From an uncultured Bacilli bacterium (GTDB lineage: Bacteria; Bacillota_I; Bacilli_A; RF39; UBA660): 10,425 nt of DNA. Position numbers and translations under genes: made by a program. The notes beneath the pieces are model-generated. The model searched no databases, had not been told where the DNA came from, and saw only the letters and a list, made by a program, of their open reading frames with translations. This document shows, piece after piece, positions 1 through 5,316 of the stretch (positions are counted from its first letter, which is position 1; the number at the start of each line of letters is the position of its first letter). Location: assembly GCA_944371545.1 (NCBI GenBank), contig CALVXT010000028.1, forward strand, positions 1 to 10,425. The letters are read 5' to 3'.

Positions 1-719
1 ATACATTTTGTCCAACTTTTCGCGCAGATAATTCAAATACTAACGTTCATGCTTCAGAGTTTTGGATGATTGAGCCAGAAAATGCTTTTGTAGACTTAGA
101 AGGAAATATGGATTTAATGGAGGACATGTTAAAATATATTGTAAGATATTGTTTAGAAAAAGCTCCTGATGAATTTGCTTTTTTAGATCGGTTTGTAGAA
201 AAGGGTTTGATTCAAAAGTTGGAAAAACTGGTGAATGCGACTTTCACTCGTATTACTCATGAAGAAGTTATAACTATCTTGAAAAATGCCAATGTTAAAT
301 GGGAATTTGCTCCAGAGTATGGCGAAGATATTGCGAAGGAACACGAAAAATATATCACTGAGTATTTTGATGGTCCTGTATTTATTAAAGATTGGCCTAA
401 AGATATTAAGGCTTTCTATATGAAACAAAATGCTGATGGGAAAACAGTCGCGGCTGTTGATTTGGAAGTTCCTGGAGCTGGTGAATTAATGGGCGGTAGT
501 CAAAGAGAAGAAAATTATGAAAAATTACTTTCACGTATGAAAGAATTACACATGGATATTTCAGAAATGGACTGGTACTTAAATTTAAGAAAATATGGAA
601 CTTGCGTTCATTCTGGTTTTGGAATGGGGTTTGAAAGACTGTTAATCTATTTAACTGGTGTTGATAATATTCGTGATGTTATTCCTTATCCTAGAACTCC
701 TGGAAACTGTGAATTTTAA
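1..719 (+). CDS. asnS: Asparaginyl-tRNA synthetase, C-terminal part (5' truncated by window edge)
   Basis: Class II aminoacyl-tRNA synthetase that charges tRNA-Asn with asparagine in the cytoplasm. The frame is open from base 3, and 238 codons of the catalytic domain are visible. At the left edge motif 2 reads TFCPTFRADNSNT, followed by the FWMIEPE segment. The AsnRS-type GELMGGSQRE block lies at about bases 477-510. Motif 3 and the C-terminus read GFGMGFERLL..TGVDNIRDVIPYPRTPGN, the typical AsnRS ending, so the 3' end is intact. Two deviations from the usual family text are visible: TFGP is TFCP, and the FRAE of motif 2 is FRAD. The N-terminal anticodon-binding domain lies outside the window. 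The stop codon TAA (717-719) shares one base with the start of the next gene, implying cotranscription and translational coupling. AspRS was considered, but the C-terminal motif and GGSQRE block fit AsnRS. Confidence 0.96.
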   Translation, partial: TFCPTFRADNSNTNVHASEFWMIEPENAFVDLEGNMDLMEDMLKYIVRYCLEKAPDEFAFLDRFVEKGLIQKLEKLVNATFTRITHEEVITILKNANVKWEFAPEYGEDIAKEHEKYITEYFDGPVFIKDWPKDIKAFYMKQNADGKTVAAVDLEVPGAGELMGGSQREENYEKLLSRMKELHMDISEMDWYLNLRKYGTCVHSGFGMGFERLLIYLTGVDNIRDVIPYPRTPGNCEF

Positions 720-949
720 TGACTGAAAACGAATTATTGGGATTGGCAAAGGGATTATGTCATCTTTATAATATCTATAAAAAACAACAAACACCAGAAG
801 GCAAGGAAAGAAAGTTTAATCTTTTAAAGGCTTATAGTTTTTCTTTTGCTCAAGCTTGTAATAGATTTTACAAAGAAGATAAGACAGCTGAAGATTGGTT
901 AAGATTTTTTGATAAAAAAATGAAAAAAGAAAATTCCTTGTTAAAATAA
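719..949 (+). CDS. Small unknown protein (76 aa) translationally coupled to asnS
   Basis: I do not recognise this protein. Its ATG overlaps the asnS stop in a TAATG arrangement, with no convincing Shine-Dalgarno site upstream, so it probably depends on ribosomes finishing asnS. The product is small, soluble-looking, rich in Lys, Phe, Tyr and Leu, and appears mostly helical. It has no signal peptide and no membrane segment. Two cysteines (near residues 14 and 47) are not in a recognisable metal-binding motif. A terminator begins 17 bases after the stop, so asnS and this gene form the end of an operon. It is real by position (tight coupling, no other use of the space), but its role is unknown. 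Confidence 0.75.
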   Translation: MTENELLGLAKGLCHLYNIYKKQQTPEGKERKFNLLKAYSFSFAQACNRFYKEDKTAEDWLRFFDKKMKKENSLLK

Positions 950-965
950 GTTAATATTTTAATAT

Positions 966-995
966 AAAAACTGAGAACATTTTTTCTCAGTTTTT
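966..995. terminator. Bidirectional intrinsic terminator between asnS operon and XRE gene
   Basis: A perfect 12-bp stem (966-977 with 984-995; core ACTGAGAA/TTCTCAGT) closes a 6-base loop. The arms carry A5 and T5 tracts, so each strand presents a U-run after the hairpin. It ends the asnS operon on the plus strand and lies one base beyond the stop codon of the convergent regulator gene. Confidence 0.85.
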
Positions 996-996
996 A

Positions 997-1224
997 TTAT
1001 AAATGGATTTTGGGATATGGTTTTCTTTCATTGGTTAGTCCTATTAGATAATCAACACTTACGTTATAGTATTTGGCTAAAATAGATAGTTTGTCGATAG
1101 GAATTGTGCGAATACCACGTTCATATCTTGAATACTGAACTTGACTGATTTTTAAAATTTTGGCAATATCTTTTTGCTGCAAGTCTCGGTCTTTTCTGAT
1201 TTCTTTTAATCTATCAATATTCAT
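997..1224 (-). CDS. XRE-family helix-turn-helix transcriptional regulator (75 aa)
   Basis: Small Cro/C1-type DNA-binding protein that is nearly all HTH_3 domain (residues about 5-62). The visible core is LKEIRKDRDLQQKDIAKIL, then the recognition helix around ISQVQYSRYERGIRTIP, then LAKYYNVSVDYLIGLT, which is the standard ending of this fold. There is no extra sensor or protease domain. The start ATG is preceded by GGTGA four bases upstream. The gene is divergent from the HerA-type ATPase gene, with 290 bases between them containing a 16-bp palindrome and AGCTTTTT boxes, so it is a candidate regulator of itself and/or that neighbour. This is inference from position only: solitary XRE proteins of this size are common in low-GC bacteria and may regulate elsewhere. 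Confidence 0.92.
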   Translation of the reverse strand: MNIDRLKEIRKDRDLQQKDIAKILKISQVQYSRYERGIRTIPIDKLSILAKYYNVSVDYLIGLTNERKPYPKIHL

Positions 1225-1274
1225 AACATCACCGTATTTCTATTTTTTCATATAAGCAAACGGATAACTTGATT

Positions 1275-1304
1275 TTAATACCATTTAGTTATATTTTATG
1301 ACAA
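1275..1304 (-). promoter_or_regulatory. Possible promoter of the XRE regulator gene
   Basis: Read on the minus strand: TTGTCA (1299-1304), an 18-base spacer, then TATTAA (1275-1280). Transcription would start about 45 bases before the ATG. Matches are moderate in very AT-rich sequence, so this is tentative. The -35 box overlaps the palindrome at 1301-1316, which would fit autoregulation. Confidence 0.35.
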
Positions 1305-1316
1305 AAATATTTTTGT
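1301..1316. promoter_or_regulatory. 16-bp perfect palindrome, possible operator
   Basis: ACAAAAATATTTTTGT is a perfect inverted repeat with no spacer, placed between the divergent XRE and HerA-type genes and overlapping the proposed -35 of the XRE gene. Dyads of this size are typical binding sites of dimeric XRE repressors. The high A/T content makes a chance occurrence possible. Confidence 0.35.
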
Positions 1317-1460
1317 GTAGCTTTTTGGGTACAAAATAGGCATTTTTGGTTGTAAAAAAGCTTTTTTTGAAAATATAATTGGCCTATATGTAGAGATAGG
1401 GATAAATTTTAAGAATATAACTTAATAGGAAAAGATTCTTTTAAAAGCTTTTTTGAAATA

Positions 1461-1489
1461 TTGTATTTTTACTAAAAAATTGATATAAT
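1461..1489 (+). promoter_or_regulatory. Promoter of the HerA-type ATPase gene
   Basis: TTGTAT (1461-1466), a 17-base spacer, and a perfect TATAAT (1484-1489) with the extended -10 TG (1481-1482). Transcription would start near 1496, giving a leader of about 19 nt. The leader contains AGAGGG (1501-1506), eight bases before the ATG at 1515. Confidence 0.7.
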
Positions 1490-1514
1490 CAAAAAAGAAT
1501 AGAGGGAATTTACT

Positions 1515-3329
1515 ATGTTTGGAAGAATTATTTTTATAAGTGAAAGTGTTGCACATTTAGAAAATACTTTAAAAAATAATGAGACTATGGATTTAATGAA
1601 TATTCATGTTATTTTTGAGGCGCCAAATCAACGAATTTTAGGTGAAATTTCTGAAATTAATCCGGATATTATTAAAATTCGTTTTTTAGGAGAATATATT
1701 GATGGGAGATATGTTAATGGTGTTATTAGAAAACCATTATTATCTAGTAAAATAAGAATTATCAATGAAGCTGAATTAAGAGAATTAATTGGCGCTAAAA
1801 CATCAAAATCTTTTGAATTAGGGCATAGTGCTATTTATAAAAATTATATAGTTTATCCTCAAATAAACTCTTTCTTTTCTAACCATTTTTTTATTTGTGG
1901 TAACTCTGGAGCAGGTAAAACTCATGGTATTTCAAGAATTATTCAAAATGTTTTTGCAGATAAATCTGTAGTAAATGAGAATGCTAATTTATTTCTTTTT
2001 GATGCATATGGTGAATACAAAAATGCTTTGAAAGGTATTTCTAATTATAATCCAAACTATCAATATAAATTTATTACTTCAAATATTCATGATGCTGATG
2101 ATGTTCCTTTAGAAATTCCTGTAAGTTTATTAAAATTAGATGATATGGCTTTGCTTTTGCAGGCAAGTAGCCATAGTCAACTTCCTATTATTGAAAGAAC
2201 TATTCGATTAGCTAAGATTTTTAGTCAAAATAACGAAGAGAGTATAAGATATAAAAATCATTTAATTGCTAAAGCCTTACTTGCAATTTTATTTAGTAAT
2301 CAAACTACTGCTCATAAAAAGAACGAAATTTTTACAGTAATTGAAGTTTGTCATACTGATGATTTTAATTTTGATTCTCGAATTGCTGGTCTTGGTTATT
2401 CGAGAAGCTTCTCAGAATGTTTTGAGATTGATTCAAATGGAAATTTTGGTGAATCTGTTTTAATTACTGATTATATTTTAAAACATGTTGATGATACTTT
2501 AGAAGAAACGAAAGAGCCAGAAATTTATTCATATTCTATGTTGGATTTTTCTAAGGCATTAGAATTTACTTTAATTAGTGAAGGATTTCAAAACAATAGC
2601 AAAGTATATGATGATGCAATTATGATAAAGGTTCGACTATCAAGTATTTTAAATACAAAAATTGGAACTTATTTTGTCAACAAAGGATATGTAACTCCAG
2701 AGGACTTTGTAAAAGATTTAGTTATGAAAAATGGAAAAAAAGCACAAATCATTAATATTAATTTAGAAGATGTTGATGATGTGTATGCTAAAGTAATTGT
2801 AAAAATTATTTGTCGATTGTTGTTTGAATATACCAAGAGTTTAAAAGATCGTGCTTCTATGCCAATCCATATGATTTTGGAAGAGGCACATCGATATATT
2901 CAAAAGGATAATGATACGTTTTTACTTGGTTATAATATTTTTGATCGAATTGCTAAAGAAGGTCGTAAATATGGCGCAATTTTAGGAATTATTTCACAGC
3001 GGCCTGTTGAAATAAGCGATACGGTTATTGCGCAAGTTTCAAATTTTTTAATTTTTAAAATGACTCATCCAAAGGATTTAAAGTATATTGAAGAAATGCT
3101 TCCAAATATTTCTAGTGATGTTATCGAAAAACAAAAAACTTTGCAACCTGGTAACTGTGTAGCCTTTGGTGGTGCTTTTAAAATACCAATGATCGTTCGT
3201 ATGGATATGCCTGATCCACCACCATATAGTTCAAATTGTGATGTAAGTGCACGTTGGGGAATACCTCAGAATTTACCTAATCAGACAGCTGTACAACCAA
3301 ATGTTCAAAATGCTATGAATATATCATAG
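1515..3329 (+). CDS. HerA-type (HAS-barrel/FtsK-like) P-loop ATPase, 604 aa
   Basis: Hexameric DNA-translocase-type ATPase of the HerA/DUF87 group. The N-terminal part (residues about 28-110) looks like the small beta-barrel (HAS-barrel) domain. The ATPase core follows: Walker A GNSGAGKTH (129-137), the HerA-typical FDAYGEY (162-168), Walker B MILEEAHRY (453-461), the RIAKEGRKYG arginine region (479-488) and the SQRP sensor (494-497). A helical insertion of roughly 200 residues sits between the Walker motifs. The C-terminus (about 565-604) is Pro/Asn/Gln-rich and probably disordered. Archaeal HerA works with the NurA nuclease in DNA end resection, and bacterial homologues also occur in anti-phage systems (HerA with SIR2 or DUF4297 partners). 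Neither partner is present here. The gene has its own promoter and a terminator that includes its stop codon, so it is transcribed alone. It may be a lineage housekeeping translocase or the motor of an undescribed system. Confidence 0.9.
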   Translation: MFGRIIFISESVAHLENTLKNNETMDLMNIHVIFEAPNQRILGEISEINPDIIKIRFLGEYIDGRYVNGVIRKPLLSSKIRIINEAELRELIGAKTSKSFELGHSAIYKNYIVYPQINSFFSNHFFICGNSGAGKTHGISRIIQNVFADKSVVNENANLFLFDAYGEYKNALKGISNYNPNYQYKFITSNIHDADDVPLEIPVSLLKLDDMALLLQASSHSQLPIIERTIRLAKIFSQNNEESIRYKNHLIAKALLAILFSNQTTAHKKNEIFTVIEVCHTDDFNFDSRIAGLGYSRSFSECFEIDSNGNFGESVLITDYILKHVDDTLEETKEPEIYSYSMLDFSKALEFTLISEGFQNNSKVYDDAIMIKVRLSSILNTKIGTYFVNKGYVTPEDFVKDLVMKNGKKAQIININLEDVDDVYAKVIVKIICRLLFEYTKSLKDRASMPIHMILEEAHRYIQKDNDTFLLGYNIFDRIAKEGRKYGAILGIISQRPVEISDTVIAQVSNFLIFKMTHPKDLKYIEEMLPNISSDVIEKQKTLQPGNCVAFGGAFKIPMIVRMDMPDPPPYSSNCDVSARWGIPQNLPNQTAVQPNVQNAMNIS

Positions 3330-3336
3330 CTTTTTT
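3312..3336 (+). terminator. Terminator overlapping the end of the HerA-type gene
   Basis: GCTATGA (3312-3318) pairs perfectly with TCATAGC (3324-3330) across the loop ATATA and is followed by T6 (3331-3336). The stop codon TAG (3327-3329) lies inside the 3' arm. This separates the gene transcriptionally from the transglutaminase-like gene. Confidence 0.8.
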
Positions 3337-3355
3337 ATTTATAAGGATATTTTTT

Positions 3356-3402
3356 GTAAAGAAAACATTAATTGGTTATGAATTTTTTTGAAATTTCTTT
3401 AC
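3356..3402. repeat. 9-bp inverted repeat between the HerA-type and transglutaminase-like genes
   Basis: GTAAAGAAA (3356-3364) and TTTCTTTAC (3394-3402) are perfect inverted copies with 29 bases between them. The repeat lies downstream of the HerA-gene terminator and upstream of the next promoter, so its role is unknown. The loop is long for a terminator and no T-run follows. Confidence 0.4.
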
Positions 3403-3444
3403 TTATATCTTTAGAAACTCTTTCTGGTTTTTTCTTAAAATGTG

Positions 3445-3453
3445 TGTTAGAAT
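3445..3453 (+). promoter_or_regulatory. Possible extended -10 promoter of the transglutaminase-like gene
   Basis: TGTTAGAAT provides an extended -10 (TG, one base, TAGAAT at 3448-3453). The -35 region (around TTCTGG/TGGTTT, 3422-3430) is weak, as is usual for extended -10 promoters. Transcription would begin near 3460, about 21 bases before the ATG, and the Shine-Dalgarno GGGAG lies at 3471-3475. Confidence 0.45.
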
Positions 3454-3480
3454 AAACTTTATTCAAAAAAGGGAGTTTAT

Positions 3481-4389
3481 ATGAATTTAAAAGAGGAAAT
3501 TTTAAATAAGCGATTGTCACATCCTGAGTGGGATTTATTTACTTTAATTAGGTGGATTTATTTAAAAACTTGCACTATTTTTACTTATGATTGGCGATAT
3601 TTTTATTGTAATGATTTTCAGAAAAAAGAAATTTATGATTTAACTTTGGATATTTCTTATATTACAGTTACAGATATAATTTGTAGTACATGGGCTAGAT
3701 TATTTGTTGATGCTTTACGTTTTTTAAATATTGATGCACGAATTATAAGCGATGTGCCTCCTCATTGCTATGTATTATTTGATCTTTACGGTGAGACCAT
3801 AAAAGCCGACGCAACTAAGGGATATGATCTATCGCGGGTAAAAATTGGCTGTTCAACTAATGGATTTAAAACCTTGCATTTTAGCAAAGATTTTTCACAA
3901 AAGCTTGATTTATCTGATGAAATTATTGGCTATAAGCAAATGCTTTATACAGATTATGCTATAAAAAGATTAAAGTTAGACTTTTTAGGTGACGGTTATA
4001 CAAAGAATCAAAATTTTTCTGAATTTACAAATATTGATTATGAGCAAATTAATTTTAAAATTGAACTTTTACAAACTCTTATTAATAATACTCAGAAAGT
4101 CAAAAAATTTCATGATACAGATTTTTATTTAAGTTATTTGGGAAGAAATCTGATGACTAATCAAGAAAGATATGAGATTCTAATTCAAACATATTGGAGA
4201 ATTGAACCTTATCCAGATATTGTTAATTTTTTAGCTGTAAGAGATTGTGCGCAGAAAGATATTTACATTTTAAAATGCGTTGATGGTAAATATCTTTTGG
4301 AAAGAGCTACAAATGAGGACATTGACTATTATGTTACAAATTATAATGGTAAATATGAACACTTGCTTTTACAATATAAAAAGAAATAG
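3481..4389 (+). CDS. Transglutaminase-like (papain-fold) protein, 302 aa
   Basis: The segment at residues about 60-125 has the transglutaminase-like superfamily layout. A nucleophile Cys68 sits in ICSTWARLFVDALRFLNIDAR (compare the family pattern C-x-x-[YW]-A-x3-[FL]-x3-L-x3-[GN]-x2-[AS]-R). His95 follows in PPHCYVLFDL, and Asp110 in IKADATKGYD. These give a plausible Cys-His-Asp triad, usable for peptide or isopeptide hydrolysis or acyl transfer. There is no signal peptide and no transmembrane segment, so it is expected to be cytoplasmic, unlike many cell-wall transglutaminase-like enzymes. Residues 130-302 match nothing I know. Start: ATG five bases after GGGAG. It lies 151 bases after the HerA-type gene on the same strand, but a terminator and a separate promoter lie between them. 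Substrate and pathway are unknown. Confidence 0.75.
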   Translation: MNLKEEILNKRLSHPEWDLFTLIRWIYLKTCTIFTYDWRYFYCNDFQKKEIYDLTLDISYITVTDIICSTWARLFVDALRFLNIDARIISDVPPHCYVLFDLYGETIKADATKGYDLSRVKIGCSTNGFKTLHFSKDFSQKLDLSDEIIGYKQMLYTDYAIKRLKLDFLGDGYTKNQNFSEFTNIDYEQINFKIELLQTLINNTQKVKKFHDTDFYLSYLGRNLMTNQERYEILIQTYWRIEPYPDIVNFLAVRDCAQKDIYILKCVDGKYLLERATNEDIDYYVTNYNGKYEHLLLQYKKK

Positions 4390-4428
4390 AATTATAGTTT
4401 TTTTAATTTATAATGTGTGTCAAATCTA

Positions 4429-4457
4429 TTGCACATACAAAAATTATTTGATACAAT
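4429..4457 (+). promoter_or_regulatory. Promoter of the 6S-like RNA
   Basis: TTGCAC (4429-4434), a 17-base spacer, and TACAAT (4452-4457) with an extended TG (4449-4450). The expected +1 is at about 4464, exactly the first base of the helix that closes the RNA. That agreement between promoter and RNA fold strengthens both calls. Confidence 0.75.
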
Positions 4458-4463
4458 TGAATT

Positions 4464-4635
4464 ACCAAAGGTAAGTTAGTTTCATAAAACCGACTATGGT
4501 GATGATTGGGAATCAGAACTCTATATAGTGTTGAAAACTAATCCATTAAGTGAATTAGGCTCCTAAAGTATAGATGAGATGCCCCCCTCTCGAGTGAGCG
4601 GGATTTTATCACACTTGCTTACATTTGGTTTTTTT
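4464..4635 (+). ncRNA. ssrS: Structured small RNA, probably 6S RNA
   Basis: An RNA of about 172 nt bounded by a promoter and a T7 run (4629-4635). Its two ends pair: 4464-4480 with 4613-4629 in one register, with only two single mismatches (ACCAAA/TTTGGT, GTAAG/CTTAC, AGT/ACT). The helix continues in the same register as ATAAAA/TTTTAT (4484-4489 with 4604-4609) and CCG/CGG. A large bubble follows, with 5' side about 4493-4519 and 3' side about 4575-4598. The 5' side can form TGATT-GGG-AATCA, and the 3' side CCCcCTC/GAGcGGG. Beyond the bubble an apical arm starts with TCTATAT/GTATAGA (4520-4526 with 4568-4574). This rod with a central bubble is the 6S RNA architecture, in which RNA mimics an open promoter and sequesters RNA polymerase. 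From established knowledge, B. subtilis encodes its 6S-1 RNA (bsrA) in the aspS-yrvM interval, and yrvM is the tcdA found just downstream here. Sequence alone does not prove the family, so another structured RNA remains possible. Confidence 0.72.
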
Positions 4636-4649
4636 ATGGAGTGAAAATG

Positions 4650-5315
4650 ATGAATGAAAGAATTTTAGATTTATTAGGAGAAGAGAAGTTTCAAAAAATT
4701 CAAAATTGTAGTGTGCTGCTAATTGGTCTTGGTGGAGTAGGAGGATACGCTTTTGAAGCTTTAATTCGGAGTGGATTTAAAAATATTACTATTGTGGATT
4801 TTGATAAATTTGAAGAAAGTAATTTAAATCGTCAGATTTATGCTTTACAGCAAACAATTGGAAAAAGTAAATGTGAAGTAGCTTTACAAAGAGCTCATGA
4901 CATAAATCCAAATGCTCAAATTAAATTTTTTGAAGAAAAATTGACTGAAGAAAAAATTACAAATGATTTTATTAATGACTATGATTATATTATTGATGCT
5001 TGTGATGACGGAACAGTAAAAATTGCTTTGATTAAGGTTTGTGGAATTGCTAAGAAAAAATTGATTTCTTGTATGGGAACAGCTAATCGAACGCATCCTG
5101 AACTTTTAGAGATTACAACACTTGAAAAAACTGCAAACGATCCTTTAGCTAAAAAAATAAGAAGTGCTTTTAAAAATTCTTCTTTTTTAAAAACTAAGGT
5201 AGTTTGGAGTAGAGAAGTTCCTATTAAGCAAAAAAAATTAGGAACGATTTGCTCTGTTCCTATGAGTGCTGGAAGTTTACTTGCTTCTTTTGTAATAAAT
5301 GATCTTGTAAATTAA
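4650..5315 (+). CDS. tcdA: tRNA threonylcarbamoyladenosine dehydratase (TcdA/YrvM, ThiF/E1 family)
   Basis: E1-like enzyme that uses ATP to convert t6A37 of ANN-decoding tRNAs to the cyclic form ct6A. From this start the nucleotide-binding GLGGVGG lies at residues 26-32, the DFDKFEESNLNRQ segment at about 50-62, and YDYIIDACDD near 110. The TcdA-type blocks CMGTANRTHPELLEI and LGTICSVPMSAGSLLAS complete the protein. At 221 aa it is a little shorter than the E. coli protein, lacking a C-terminal extension. Start choice: ATG 4650 lies five bases after the GTGA of GGAGTGA, the spacing used by neighbouring genes; ATG 4647 is possible, and GTG 4641 is part of the Shine-Dalgarno site. It lies 14 bases after the 6S-like RNA. 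Its stop is one base from the stop of the convergent gpsA-like gene, and its terminator lies inside that gene. Confidence 0.93.
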   Translation: MNERILDLLGEEKFQKIQNCSVLLIGLGGVGGYAFEALIRSGFKNITIVDFDKFEESNLNRQIYALQQTIGKSKCEVALQRAHDINPNAQIKFFEEKLTEEKITNDFINDYDYIIDACDDGTVKIALIKVCGIAKKKLISCMGTANRTHPELLEITTLEKTANDPLAKKIRSAFKNSSFLKTKVVWSREVPIKQKKLGTICSVPMSAGSLLASFVINDLVN

Positions 5316-5316
5316 G

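Noticed and set aside
1225..1514. Prophage or integrated element carrying the XRE and HerA-type genes
   Set aside because: No integrase, tRNA target, flanking direct repeats or phage genes were found; xerD is a housekeeping recombinase located elsewhere in the window.
3368..3466. Minus-strand open stretch (TTG to TAA, 32 codons, Lys/Ser-rich) in the gap before the transglutaminase-like gene
   Set aside because: It reads somewhat like protein but has no SD, starts with TTG, and overlaps the likely promoter of the plus-strand gene; AT-rich sequence easily gives such Lys/Ile/Asn text. Conservation in relatives would be needed.
4280..4474. 64-codon plus-strand frame overlapping the end of the transglutaminase-like gene
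   Set aside because: It overlaps that gene in another frame, has no SD, and runs into the promoter and start of the 6S-like RNA.
4464..4640. T-box or metabolite riboswitch controlling tcdA
   Set aside because: No T-box sequence or known aptamer core was seen, and the closing helix joins the promoter start directly to the T-run, as in an independent RNA. Attenuation into tcdA by read-through is not excluded.
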